Origin: QIAW01 sp035487295
GTDB lineage: Bacteria > Acidobacteriota > Terriglobia > Terriglobales > Acidobacteriaceae
Assembly (NCBI GenBank): GCA_035487295.1
Contig: DATHMH010000022.1
Location: 62,001 to 126,000, forward strand
Direction: 5' to 3'
Length of the DNA: 64,000 nucleotides
This document shows positions 16,161-28,000 of the stretch, one piece after another (position 1 is the first letter of the stretch; every line of letters begins with the position of its first letter). Below the pieces are notes generated by a model that saw nothing but the letters and a program-made list of their open reading frames with translations, searched no databases and was not told where the DNA came from. The translations under genes were made by a program, and so were the position numbers.

Positions 16161-18077
16161 ATGCGTTTTTGTCTTCTTTTCGTCTTGCTAATGGGTGTGG
16201 TTGGAAACAGTCATGCCTCCGTCTCCAAGCAGGACGCGAAAGCCGCCCGCGACGCCTTCAAGCGCGGCATCAAATTTGAGCGCCAAAAGCACTACAACGA
16301 GGCTTTTGCCAGCTTCGAGGAAGCTGCGCGGCTCAATCCGCAAGACACCCAGTACATCACTGCCCGTGAAATGATGCGGCAAAAGCTGGTCTCCGACCAT
16401 CTGAAGAACGGCAATAGCGCCGTGCTGACGGCGGATGAATCCGGGAAGTCTTCCTCCGAAAACCGGCGCGTCCAGGCGATGGCTGAATTCCAGAACGCGC
16501 TCAATCTGGACCCCACGAACGACTACGCCGCCGAACGTCTGCATGAGCTTGTTGCTGAAGAGCCGCCACTTTCGCCCTCCCTGGAACAGATTACGCAAGG
16601 GTCGGAAGAAATGCGGCTGCGTCCCTCCCCTGAACTCAAAGACATTCACTTCCGCGGCGACAGCCGCGCGCTGATGACTCGCATCGCCGATCTATATGGA
16701 TTGACGCCCATTTTTGACGACAACTTCACTCCGCTGGCTGTCTCGCTGGAAATGAGCCACGCGTCGTTCGAGCAGGCAATCGCAGCGGCCACCCCGCAGA
16801 GCCATGCCATGTGGACGGTGCTCTCACAGAAGGAAATCTTTTTCGCCAACGATACGCCGGAAAATCGCCGTCAGTACGACCACATGATCCTGCGCACCTT
16901 TTATGTCTCCGATGTTACCAGCCCGGAGGCCATGACCGATTTAGTCTCGCTTATGCGCAGCATTTATGACATTCGCTTCGTCGTCTCCAACATGGCCCAG
17001 TCGACCATTATTGTGCGCGCCCCACGCTCGACCCTCGACGCTGCCGCCGCCTTTATCAATACATTAAATCTGGCCAAGCCCCAGGTCATGCTTGATGTCA
17101 GGACCTATGAGATTAATCAGACGCTCTTACGCGACCTTGGGGTTACCTTCCCGACGCAATTTCAGCTGATCAATGTTCCTACAGCGGCGCTTACAGCGCT
17201 GGCGAATCAGCCCAATATTCAGAACCAGATTCAGCAGATTATCCAAAACGGAGGCCTTACCGCCCAGAACCAGGACGCAATTAATGCCCTGCTGGCGCAG
17301 CTCCAAAACCAGCAGAATTCGCAGCTTTCTCAGCTCCTGAAGCAGCCCTTTGCGCTCTTTGGCGGCGGAAAAACCACCTTCGCCGTAGTGATTCCGCCGG
17401 TAAGCGCCAACTTTACTTTGAATCAATCCTCGGTCATAAACCTTGAGCACCTGATTTTGCGCACCTCCCAGGGAGATACCGCAACCTTGCGCGTCGGTGA
17501 CCGCTTTCCCATTCAGAACGCGATCTATGCTCCAATTGTTTCCAACCCTTTGCTGAACCTCCCCGGATCGCAGGTTTCAACCTTCCCCTCTTTTTCGTAT
17601 GAAGACCTGGGCATCACTCTGAAAGCCAAACCGTTCATCCACATGCGCATGGTTCCAAATACGGATGAGTCAGACCCGGATGCCGCTCAGACCGGCGCGC
17701 CCAACACAAAAGCGCCGGCCCCGCCGCGCGCCGCTAAACGCGAAGAGGCTGAGGTAACGCTGGATCTTGACCTGAGCATCCGCTCCCTTGGCGGACAAAG
17801 CTTCAATAACGTGCCCGTGATTTCTAACCACCAGTACACCGGGACCGTGCGTTTGATGAATGGCGAAAGCGCGCTGGTGGTGGGCAGCATCACCCGCGAC
17901 CAGCAACGCAGCTTGAGCGGCCTTCCTTTTTTCAGCCGCATCTTCGGAGTCCTCACCAGCGACAACAATAAGAACAATACCGAAGATGAAATCCTGGTGA
18001 TCGTAACCCCCTACATTGTGCGCGCTCCCAACCAGATGGAAAACCCGGAACAATGGCTGCCGCCGGGATCGCCGTAA
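16161..18077 (+). CDS. TPR-secretin outer-membrane protein (GspD/PilQ-like)
   Basis: The 638-residue product has a signal peptide (MRFCLLFVLLMGVVGNSHA) and two TPR-like units (AFKRGIKFERQKHYNEAFAS and MAEFQNALNLDPTN). Next is an N0-like domain (about 150-225, DIHFRGDSRALMTRIADLYG) and a N1/KH-like domain (about 265-320). The secretin core runs from about 420 to the end (LILRTSQGDTATLRVGDRFP, VPVISNHQYTGTVRLMNGES, LPFFSRIFG, EDEILVIVTPYIVR). It should form an outer-membrane ring for type II secretion or type IV pili. No ATPase, inner-membrane platform or pseudopilin gene is nearby, so it is an orphan here. A Gln/Asn-rich insertion (about 350-395) is unusual. Confidence 0.9.
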   Translation: MRFCLLFVLLMGVVGNSHASVSKQDAKAARDAFKRGIKFERQKHYNEAFASFEEAARLNPQDTQYITAREMMRQKLVSDHLKNGNSAVLTADESGKSSSENRRVQAMAEFQNALNLDPTNDYAAERLHELVAEEPPLSPSLEQITQGSEEMRLRPSPELKDIHFRGDSRALMTRIADLYGLTPIFDDNFTPLAVSLEMSHASFEQAIAAATPQSHAMWTVLSQKEIFFANDTPENRRQYDHMILRTFYVSDVTSPEAMTDLVSLMRSIYDIRFVVSNMAQSTIIVRAPRSTLDAAAAFINTLNLAKPQVMLDVRTYEINQTLLRDLGVTFPTQFQLINVPTAALTALANQPNIQNQIQQIIQNGGLTAQNQDAINALLAQLQNQQNSQLSQLLKQPFALFGGGKTTFAVVIPPVSANFTLNQSSVINLEHLILRTSQGDTATLRVGDRFPIQNAIYAPIVSNPLLNLPGSQVSTFPSFSYEDLGITLKAKPFIHMRMVPNTDESDPDAAQTGAPNTKAPAPPRAAKREEAEVTLDLDLSIRSLGGQSFNNVPVISNHQYTGTVRLMNGESALVVGSITRDQQRSLSGLPFFSRIFGVLTSDNNKNNTEDEILVIVTPYIVRAPNQMENPEQWLPPGSP

Positions 18078-18266
18078 ACTCAGTTCTCGGTTCTCAGCTC
18101 TCAGCCCGAAATTAATTGCCGCTCCCGGTTCCACGTCGCCCAAAGCTGGCCAGGTCTGGTTGGAGCTTGGCTTGGTTTTTACTGTCCTTCCGGCCATGAC
18201 CCTTCCGCATCTTGCTGCTTTCCCGCCATCATTGTTTAATAGCCATCTCCCCACGTCGTAGTTTGC

Positions 18267-20930
18267 ATGCGCCAATCAGCCCTAAAAAACCTCGTGCCCG
18301 CAACGCGGCCTCTTCTGCTGCTTGCCTGTTATCTGTCGCTGCTATCTGCGCTGCCAGCCGCCTGCCAAGTCGCAATCAGCGTGGACGCCACCGCGAATCA
18401 ACATCCCATCAATCCTCTGATATATGGTGTAGCTTTCGGCAGTGCGGCGCAGTTGAGCGACTTGAATGCTCCCGTAAACCGCTGGGGCGGCAATTCCACG
18501 ACACGCTACAACTGGCAGACGAACAGCCACAACACCGCATCGGATTATTACTATGAAAGCATCGGCAGCGGCACTGCCGGCCAGGACGCCGACAATTTCA
18601 TATCCGATGCCAAGCATAACGGCGCGCAGCCGATGATGACGATCCCCATTATTGATTGGATCGCCAAGGCCGGCCCCAGTCATCCTTACCTGTGCAGCTA
18701 TCCTACGAGCACCTTTCCCTCGCAGCAGTCGGTGGATCCGTTCCAGACCAACTGCGGCAACGGGCTTGATACCGGTGGAAACCCGATCGCGGGTGCTGAT
18801 CCCAACACGGCCAACGTGCCTAATAGCACCGCTATACAAACGCTGTGGGTACAGCACATCGTCAATACCTGGCAGCCCGCCAACCAGGGCGGATTGCAAT
18901 ACTACATCCTCGACAACGAGCACAGCATATGGCAAGGGACACACCGTGACGTCCACCCGAATGGCCCCGGCATGGACGAAATCTTCCAGAAGATGCGCGA
19001 CTACTCTTTAGCCGTCAAGTCGGTCGAGCCGAACGCAATTGTGGTCGGTCCGGAAGAGTGGGGATGGGACGGATATTTCTACAGCGGCAAAGACCAGCAA
19101 CTCTTCGGCCAGGGCAACTTCAGCACTCCCGACAAGGTAGCTCATGGCAACGAATATTATCTGCCCTGGCTGCTCGACCAGTTCCATCAGTACGAGGTGG
19201 CCAACGGCAAGCGGCTGCTGGATGTCTTCAGCGTTCATTACTATCCGCAGGGTGGCGAGTATGGCAATGACGATTCCGCGGCAAAACAGACTCTGCGCAA
19301 CCAATCCACGCGCTCGCTATGGGACCCAAGTTACGTTGACCAGAGCTGGATTCCCTCGACCGGTATCGATGGCGGAAAAGTCATGCTTATTCCCCGCCTG
19401 AAAACCTGGGTTGCGCAGCACTATCCCGGGCTCAAGACTGCTATCACGGAATACAACTGGGGCGATGAGTCCCGGATGAACGGCGCCACCGCGCAAGCCG
19501 ATATCTATGGCATCTTCGGGCGCGAGGGCCTCGACATTGGCGCGCGCTGGACTACCCCCGCCGCCGGCTCGCCCGCATATAACGCCATGAAGATGTATCG
19601 CAACTATGATGGCAGCAAGTCCTCTTTCGGTGACACCAGCGTCTCAACCACCGTGCCCAACCCTGATCATGTCTCTGCTTTTTCTGCCGTGCGCAGCTCC
19701 GATGGCGCGCTCACAATCATGCTGGTCAACAAAGACGCGGGCACGAGCCCGGCGGTCAGCGTGAGCCTGGCCCACTTCCAGGCCAGCGGCGTGGCCCACG
19801 TGTGGCAGCTCACAGGAAGCCCAGGCAGCAGCGTAAATGCCATCAACCACCTGAGCGATATCAACTTTTCCTCCAGCACCATCTCTCTGACTGTTCCCGC
19901 GCAGAGCGTGACCCTGCTGGTGGCCGATGCCGCCAGCTTTACGGTTTCCGTCCCCAATCCTGTGCAAACGGTAGTCGCCAATCAAACCGCTACCTTCACT
20001 GGCACGCTGACTGCCTTCAACGGATACAACAGCCCGGTCACCATTACCTGCGGCAGCGGCGCGCCGGCAGTCTGTTCCTCCACAACTGTCACCCCCACTC
20101 CTGGCGGCGCGGCTTTCAGTATTACCGCCGGCAATCCCGTTGGAAGCAACTTCAGCTTCAACCTCGTGGCTACCGGCTCGGATGCAAGAGCTATCGTGCA
20201 ACAGCAGCCAGTCACTTTGCACGTCTCTGATTTCGCTGTCTCGGTATCCAACCCGGTGCAGACCGTCCCGGCTGGAAATACCGCCACCTTCAATGGCACA
20301 CTGACCGCGCAAAACGGATACAACTTCGCGGTCACCGTAAGCTGCGGCGCCGGCGCTCCAGCGACCTGCCCCGCCGCTTCACCGGTCACGCCCACCGCCG
20401 GAGGGGCCGCGTTCAGCATCAGCGCCAGCAGCAACACCACCGGCGACTACACCTTCAATTTGATCGCCACAGGTTCAGACCCCGGCCCGCTGACGCGCAA
20501 CAGCCAGCAACTGACCTTGCACGTTCTTCCCAGCGCCGATCTGGCCGACACGCTGAGCCGCTCTCCAGCAACGCGCTATGCAGCCATTGGAACTCCGATC
20601 ACCTACACTGCAACCGTGACCAACAATGGTCCGACGGCCACAGTCGCAACTCTTACCTTCACTTTCCCGATCAATGTGCGCATCACGGCGATCGATAACG
20701 CCTGCACCGGCCCGGGACCTGTAGTTTGCACGAGCACATCGCTGGCCGCTTCCGCACAAGCCAGCTTCCATGTAACCATCCTGGCTCCGCTTACGCATGA
20801 CCTGAAGACAACCGCTACGGCCAGCTCTGCAACAACCGCCGATCCCAACCTAAGCAACAACACTGCCCACGATTCGGTAAGGATTTACCTGCGCCCCTTC
20901 CGCCGTGCCGAGGCACTCGGGGCACCGTAA
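18267..20930 (+). CDS. Secreted glycoside hydrolase family 44 protein with Ig-like and DUF11 modules
   Basis: The 887-residue product has a signal peptide (about 1-33) and a GH44-type catalytic region to about residue 555. Family-like motifs are NRWGGNSTTRYNW, LDNEHSIW (Glu218, likely acid/base), FSVHYYPQGGEY and AITEYNWGDE (Glu395, likely nucleophile). Known GH44 enzymes are endoglucanases/xyloglucanases. Two similar beta modules of about 90 residues follow (about 562-650 and 655-745), both beginning FxVSVxNPVQTV and containing CGxGAPAxC. A final DUF11-type module reads TYTATVTNNGPTATVATLTF. The ending RPFRRAEALGAP does not resemble a sorting tag. It is probably secreted to degrade plant or microbial polysaccharide. 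Confidence 0.88.
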   Translation: MRQSALKNLVPATRPLLLLACYLSLLSALPAACQVAISVDATANQHPINPLIYGVAFGSAAQLSDLNAPVNRWGGNSTTRYNWQTNSHNTASDYYYESIGSGTAGQDADNFISDAKHNGAQPMMTIPIIDWIAKAGPSHPYLCSYPTSTFPSQQSVDPFQTNCGNGLDTGGNPIAGADPNTANVPNSTAIQTLWVQHIVNTWQPANQGGLQYYILDNEHSIWQGTHRDVHPNGPGMDEIFQKMRDYSLAVKSVEPNAIVVGPEEWGWDGYFYSGKDQQLFGQGNFSTPDKVAHGNEYYLPWLLDQFHQYEVANGKRLLDVFSVHYYPQGGEYGNDDSAAKQTLRNQSTRSLWDPSYVDQSWIPSTGIDGGKVMLIPRLKTWVAQHYPGLKTAITEYNWGDESRMNGATAQADIYGIFGREGLDIGARWTTPAAGSPAYNAMKMYRNYDGSKSSFGDTSVSTTVPNPDHVSAFSAVRSSDGALTIMLVNKDAGTSPAVSVSLAHFQASGVAHVWQLTGSPGSSVNAINHLSDINFSSSTISLTVPAQSVTLLVADAASFTVSVPNPVQTVVANQTATFTGTLTAFNGYNSPVTITCGSGAPAVCSSTTVTPTPGGAAFSITAGNPVGSNFSFNLVATGSDARAIVQQQPVTLHVSDFAVSVSNPVQTVPAGNTATFNGTLTAQNGYNFAVTVSCGAGAPATCPAASPVTPTAGGAAFSISASSNTTGDYTFNLIATGSDPGPLTRNSQQLTLHVLPSADLADTLSRSPATRYAAIGTPITYTATVTNNGPTATVATLTFTFPINVRITAIDNACTGPGPVVCTSTSLAASAQASFHVTILAPLTHDLKTTATASSATTADPNLSNNTAHDSVRIYLRPFRRAEALGAP

Positions 20931-20939
20931 AACAGTTGC

Positions 20940-21116
20940 CGGTCTTGAATTTCACCACGGAGGCACTGAGGCACGGAGAAAAGACAAAACCGGCCGCAGA
21001 TTTACGCAGATCGGCGCAGATTAAAAGCTCATGGGAACCCAGGCGGGCGCCTCTAGCAATCCGCGTGATCTGCGAAATCAGCGGTAAGCTTTTTCTGAAT
21101 ACTGAATACTGAGTAC
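20940..21116. repeat. Intergenic repeat words after GH44 gene
   Basis: The gap contains CACCACGGAGGCACTGAGGC (inverse of the CTCCGTG family near 4531) and CGCAGATTTACGCAGATCGG. The second belongs to another family seen again at about 32437-32465 and, inverted, at 62027-62055. No terminator is evident. Confidence 0.55.
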
Positions 21117-21482
21117 TTACTTGTAGATTGAGTACTGATCGCTGGGTGGTTTCAGCTTGATGGTGATTTCCTGCTCGGGCTGGTCGATATCGTAATCTTC
21201 GCCGTAGGTCTGGAAGCCGGGGGCGATCACCTGCACGCGCAGCTTGCCGTAAGGGACGCCATCCATATCGGTCTTGCCCTCGGCGTTGGTCTTGAGCTCG
21301 ACGCCGTGCTTATCCTGATGGCCTTTGCTGTTCACCGGATGCAGGATAACAGCGGCGTTCCGCACCGGCTTGCCATTGCTGTCTTTCAAGACCACCAACT
21401 TCAGACTGGAATAAGCCTTCCCGCCGGCTAATGCCGGAACAGCCAGCACCGCGGAGAGGAGCAGCAGAATGGCAGATCGCAT
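21117..21482 (-). CDS. Secreted carboxypeptidase-regulatory-like (CarboxypepD_reg) protein
   Basis: The 121-residue product has a signal peptide (MRSAILLLLSAVLAVPALAGG) followed by one beta-sandwich of the carboxypeptidase regulatory type. The pattern is LKLVVLKDSNGKPVRNAAVILHPV, then TNAEGKTDMDGVPYGKLRVQVIAPGFQTYGEDYDI and QEITIKLKPP. Such small secreted domains are very common in Acidobacteriota. The function is unknown but likely involves protein or carbohydrate contact outside the cell. It is monocistronic, convergent with the GH44 gene. Confidence 0.85.
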   Translation of the reverse strand: MRSAILLLLSAVLAVPALAGGKAYSSLKLVVLKDSNGKPVRNAAVILHPVNSKGHQDKHGVELKTNAEGKTDMDGVPYGKLRVQVIAPGFQTYGEDYDIDQPEQEITIKLKPPSDQYSIYK

Positions 21483-22534
21483 AGGGACATTTTAGCGCAG
21501 AAAGGAAGCTCCTAGCTGCTAGCTTCCAGCTGTTTTTGAGTATGGGAATGGGCTTGCGGTAGGGGATGTCTGACGAACGGGAATTGAAAAAATGCTCTCG
21601 GGGCTGTTTGGGGGAGGGGGGGTTACTAAGTAACCTCTGATCGGTCGCTGTTTGGGAGAGGGGGGTGGGGGTTACTCGAGTAATGAATCGTGCAGAGGCA
21701 GAAATATCCCTTTGCCTCTGGGAGAGGTGAGAGACGCCGCTTGATGTTTTCAAAGAGCGTGTGGGGCATGGAGCCATGCATTGATCATGCCAGCAATTTG
21801 ATAAAAAGCAATGATTTGATACCACTTCACTGCGCAGCAAAGAAATATAGGGGCTTTGCACAAAAAATCGGGGTTGGACAAACCGCAACGTAATTTTGGT
21901 TCTCGTCGTTCAAAACCTACTATTTTTTCTGAACGCTTCTCCCGCGTGGCGGGATACGCGTTGGCCTTCGGCAGAGAGGAAGTAAATTCTTTTCTATCTT
22001 TTCCCAGGGCTTTCCGCCCTGGGCTACATTCTGCCGCCCCATTCGGGGCTGTACCTTAGCCATGCCTGCTTTCACGTTTTCCCGAAATTTTTGCGACCGG
22101 ATCACTCAAGCGGTGACTTTTCCAGCTGTTGTTGGGTCTGGTGTTCGAAGCTGGTTTTTCGACGTTTTGCGGCGCTGTTGACTTCCTCAAACATTATTAT
22201 TCTAGATTTCGTTATGGAGAGGAAAGAATCCAAGGGTGGTCCGATTGAAGCCGTAGGCGGCTCCCGGCTCCATCCGAGGTCCTTCGCCGCACAAAACGCG
22301 GCTCAGGATGACACTTTCTAGAAGTGAAGCCGGCCGTGACGAAGAACGTGCGGACTTCTTGTGGGGCGAGTCTCATATCAGGCCAGGGCTGAAGCCCCAA
22401 TTTTATTCGAACTTTCCACCCGGCTAAAGCCGGGTGCTCCCACCGATGCTCCACCGGTCGCGCTTTCGCGCGTCTCAGATACAGCTGGAAGGTAGTGGCC
22501 AAGAGCTCGCCTTGAGTCACTTACACTCAACCAT
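21483..22534. other. About 1 kb without genes; repeat fragments and G-rich tracts
   Basis: No convincing coding frame is seen. The stretch has G-rich runs (GGGGGAGGGGGGG near 21611, GGGAGAGGGGGGTGGGGG near 21653). Near 22010-22055 is a CCCTGGGCTACATTCTGCCG, CCCCATTCGGGGCT motif resembling the REP copies near 31121 and 31736. Near 22268-22317 is a GGTCCTTCGCCG, CTCAGGATGACA motif shared with 34215-34273 and 44288-44321. A perfect small hairpin ACCCGGCT-AA-AGCCGGGT lies near 22420. Confidence 0.6.
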
Positions 22535-22564
22535 TTGACAAGCAAAATTGGCTACAGTTATAAT
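22535..22564 (+). promoter_or_regulatory. Sigma-70-type promoter of groESL
   Basis: TTGACA (22535-22540) and TATAAT (22559-22564) are both consensus hexamers with an 18-base spacer. The -10 box directly abuts the CIRCE operator, so repressor binding would block the polymerase. Confidence 0.92.
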
Positions 22565-22590
22565 TAGCACTCGATGAGACTGAGTGCTAA
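22564..22590 (+). promoter_or_regulatory. CIRCE operator (HrcA binding site)
   Basis: TTAGCACTC, nine bases, GAGTGCTAA is an exact match to the CIRCE consensus. By established knowledge HrcA binds this element and represses groESL until heat or misfolded protein titrates GroEL. It lies 89 bases before the groES start, over the transcription start region. Confidence 0.97.
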
Positions 22591-22679
22591 CAAGAGCACT
22601 GAGTTGCAGTAACTCCAACGGATTCAAGCTGTAAACACTTAATTCTAAACCCAGATTTCTAAAATCAAGGAGCAAAATC

Positions 22680-23027
22680 ATGGCACAGAAGCTGACACCA
22701 CTACATGACCGCGTTGTGATCCGCCGGATTGAGGACCAGGAGACGGTCCGCGGTGGCATCATTATCCCCGACTCGGCCAAAGAGAAGCCCCAGGAGGGCG
22801 AGGTCATCGCCGTTGGCAAAGGCAAGAGCAACGACGAAGGCAAGGTATTCCCTCTCGACGTGAAAGAGGGCGACCGGGTCCTGTTCGGCAAGTACTCCGG
22901 CACCGAGATCAAGATTGACGGCGAAGATTACCTCATTCTGCGGGAAGAGGAGATCCTCGGCATCCTGCAAGGCGCCCACTCCGGCAAGGCACATAAGGAG
23001 CGCGAGACCGCAGGATCAAGAAGGTAG
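22680..23027 (+). CDS. groES: Co-chaperonin GroES
   Basis: The 115-residue product caps the GroEL folding chamber. Family signatures are LTPLHDRVVIRRIEDQE, the mobile loop TVRGGIIIPDSAKEKPQEGEV, and GDRVLFGKYSGTEIKIDGEDYLILREEEILGIL. It carries about 15 extra polar residues (HSGKAHKERETAGSRR) beyond the usual end. AAGGAG lies before the ATG at 22680. It is controlled by the CIRCE element upstream and is followed by groEL after an unusually long 253-base gap. Confidence 0.97.
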   Translation: MAQKLTPLHDRVVIRRIEDQETVRGGIIIPDSAKEKPQEGEVIAVGKGKSNDEGKVFPLDVKEGDRVLFGKYSGTEIKIDGEDYLILREEEILGILQGAHSGKAHKERETAGSRR

Positions 23028-23280
23028 TTTCGAGTTTCTAGTTTCGAGTTTCAAGAAACAAGCACTTAGCAATTAGCAGTTGGCATTTAGCCAGCTCAGT
23101 GAATAGAAGTTTTCTGGCAAAGAGCCTGATGCTTCAGATCTGAAAGGATCAAAAACAGTTAGTGGTTAGGAGCTAGAGGCTAAAGGTAAAAGGCTAAAAG
23201 CTAAGAGCTTGCTGGCAGTTCCAAAATTTCCGGGCGCATACACGCCCAACGAACTACAAGAATCAAGGAGAAATAAAAAT
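23028..23280. repeat. Repeat-rich groES-groEL spacer
   Basis: The spacer starts with TTTCGAGTTTCTAGTTTCGAG and contains GCACTTAGCAATTAGCAGTTGGCATTTAGCC, a member of the degenerate word family found before murC. It also has TTAGTGGTTAGGAGCTAGAGG and AGGCTAAAAGCTAAGAGC. No second CIRCE or terminator is seen, so groES and groEL are probably still cotranscribed. Confidence 0.6.
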
Positions 23281-24939
<1,659 letters not shown>

Positions 24940-24980
24940 AAAGCAGCTAACACTTGGAAGTTACAAAGCAATTCGCGAAG

Positions 24981-25012
24981 GCCCCACAGCAATGTGGGGC
25001 TTTTGTGTTTTG
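24981..25012 (+). terminator. Rho-independent terminator of groESL
   Basis: GCCCCACA, loop GCAA, TGTGGGGC is a perfect 8-bp GC-rich stem followed by TTTTGTGTTTTG. It lies 41 bases after the groEL stop and only 18 bases before the next gene's start. Confidence 0.93.
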
Positions 25013-25029
25013 TGGGGCATAATTGAACT

Positions 25030-28000
25030 ATGTTGCGACTCGACCCGCTCAAATTGATTCAACAATTCCGCCGCCCGGGAGGAGCGGACTTCACCGGATT
25101 TGTTAACGAATTGATTCGTACAATTTGTTGGGAACAGGGAATACCAGCGTCAGCTGTTTCAACCTGTTCAAGAACCGATGCCAAAGACGGCGGTGTTGAC
25201 ACCCGAGTTGGACAACCGTCTCCCCAGGACAAAACTGGCTATTTTCTTTCAAGTTCAATATGGCAGTTCAAGGCGGCAGATGAGGCGAACATCACGGCAG
25301 CTGACATGGAAAAAGAGGTCAATAAGTCGTACGCCAGCCCCTGCGTTAAAAACGGGGATGCCTATCGCCTCTGTATATGCGACCAGTTGACGGACGACAA
25401 AAAGACAGGTCTAAAAAACGCATTGCGTACGGCAATTAATGCAATAAGGTCGGGCGCACCAGAGCTCAGCGTGCTGGACGTGGACGACCTTGCCGCATTA
25501 GCTGACCGATATCCAGCAGCAGTGATGCGTTTAGAGCCATCTCTTGCGCGCGCATCTCAGCACTTTGATGCCTGGGGTGCCTCAATCACTGATGTAACTC
25601 CGACTTTTGTCCCAAGTACCGGATTCGAGAAAACAAAAGATCTCATTTTGAGCTTTGTGAATCTCCACGAGGATGTTCCAGATCCAGTATTTCTGGTGCA
25701 GGGGGAAGCCGGTGTAGGAAAGACCCGCACTGCCTATGAATCTCTGAAATTGTTGGAGGGCGCAAGGAATCTAGTCTTGTACACCGACGATGAAGAGAAT
25801 GCGATAGAGCTGGCAACTTTGCTCTCAAATGACTCCATTGCCCATGCAATCATCGTTGCTGATGAATGCTCCATCGGAGCCAGGGAGCAGCTTGCTCGTC
25901 GAACTAGGGGCTGCCGGAATCGAGTCCGAATCATTGCCATCGATAATAGCGGGGAAATCTTGAGCTCGATTGCGCCAGAGCTCAAGATCGAAAAGATGGG
26001 ACCTGACGACCTGGAAAAAGTCCTCAAGGCAAATTTTCCAGGAGTGCCACCAGAGCGGCTACGGTCATATTCGCACCTGGCAGAGGGCTTCATTCGACTT
26101 GCCGCTGACATGTGTAAATTTGATCCCAAGATCAAAGCAGCTGGCAGTATAAGTCCCGTAATTGCTTCAATTCACGAGTATTACAGGCTCAGGCTAAAAG
26201 ATGAACAGAGAATAGCCCTGGAAGCGATTGCCCTGCTGCGAAGAGTGGGGCATAAGGGAGATGCTTCCGGCGAACTTGATGAGCTTTGCAAGATGTTGGG
26301 GTTGAGTAGAAGTGATGTGGAGCAACAGCTTGCTTCAATCAAAGACGCCCCAGGATTTATTGAACGCGGTGCCAAGTACTATCGTGTTACGCCAGAAATC
26401 ATTGCTATTGTGGCGTTCGAAAATGCCTGGCAAAGACTTGCCGCGGGGCGAGAAGACCAATTTCTCGAGAAACTGCCAAAAGAGTTGCAAGAAGCATTTT
26501 TAGAAAGAGTATCCGCCAGCGCAAAGCAGGAGGTGCGGAATACTGTACAGACCTTTTTTCGCAACTTTGCTCTCAATTTCAAACCCAAAGATTTGGGTAA
26601 TCTCAACTTGGTCAATAGATTCGTAACCCTGATTGAGACCGGCCCTTCCTTCTATCTGCCTATATTGAGAGAGGTAATTGACAAGGCTAGTCACGAGGAT
26701 TTGACGTCATCGCCGGAATGGATTAGTTCCAGCTGGGGACCGCGTCGCCAGTTGGTTTGGATAGCGGAGCGCCTAGCGCAGTTTCCGGAGTTCTTTGACG
26801 ATTCAGAAGCGATTCTTTACAGATTGGCCGTTCACGAATGTGAACCGAAAATAGGGAATAATGCAACTGCAATCTGGCATCAATTATTTCGCTTGTACCT
26901 CTCAGGTACTGCTGTTCCATTCGGTGAGCGGCTGAAGAAATTGCAGACCCGAGTTGTAACGGCTGATGCGTCAACCCGAGAGACTGTCAGAGGGGCTTTC
27001 GGCCAAGTATTGGACTTCCATTCAACGCGCATATTAGGCCCGCCCGTTGTTGCTGGCCGAATCCCGCCAGCCGAGTGGAGACCGAAAGACCTACCAGAGT
27101 TAAAAGATGCTTTTAATCAGGCCTTAAATCTTCTGATCGAATTTTCCAAGGCAGAAGATCCCAAGCTGGCCCGTGCAGCGCAGAAATCGCTGACAAGAGC
27201 GATTGAGACATTGATACGCCAAGGCTATTTGGCCGAGATCGAATCCATCGTGCCGATAGATCAAATCGCCGAAGACATCCGAGGTGCACTTGCAAGCAAT
27301 TTAAAGCAGTTCATATCATTTAGAGCTAGGTCTGACTCCGGACAGCCAGAAATACCAAAGGAGTATCTAAATAAACTCACAACCTGGATCGAAAGGATAA
27401 CGCCACACTCTCTTCACGGAAGACTCGTTGAGGTTGTTGGGGTGAGCCCTTGGGGCCACTATGGTCGGGAAAAAGAATGGCACTCCGAGCTAGATACACT
27501 TGCCGCTGAACTATTAAAAGACACGAGCGCTTTTTCAGCGGAGTTGGCCTGGTTGATTTCAACAGATGCTAAATCGGCTTCTGATTTTGGCGAGAGAATA
27601 GGCGCATTGGACTCGGGTGCAAATCACCTTCAGCCAATCGTCGATCACAGCTTGGCTGCCAGCAGCTCAGGTTTCTTAAAAGGGTATATCGTTGGTCTGC
27701 TCTCACGATCAGATGTAGACCTTAATCTAATCAACACCACCTTAGATCAATTAGAGAGTCAATCTCCCCTTTTTGCATTTGACGTCTCCCTAGTTGGAGG
27801 AGATCGCGTGAATACATTTGGTCGAGCTACCCGCATGATTCGCGAAGCCAAGGTGTCCGCTGTCTACCTTCGTGTATTTACTTTCTGGATTGGAAACCGC
27901 CGTATCGAAACACGTGAGGTTGTAGAAGCACTTGAGCTGTTGCTGGAAGTCAAGGGGAATGAAACAGTTTCAGCTGCCGATGTAATGCTGGACTTCTTAG

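Noticed and set aside
22405..22445. Hairpin ACCCGGCT-AA-AGCCGGGT as a terminator
   Set aside because: No T-tract follows on either strand and there is no gene ending nearby; it is more likely a dispersed repeat.
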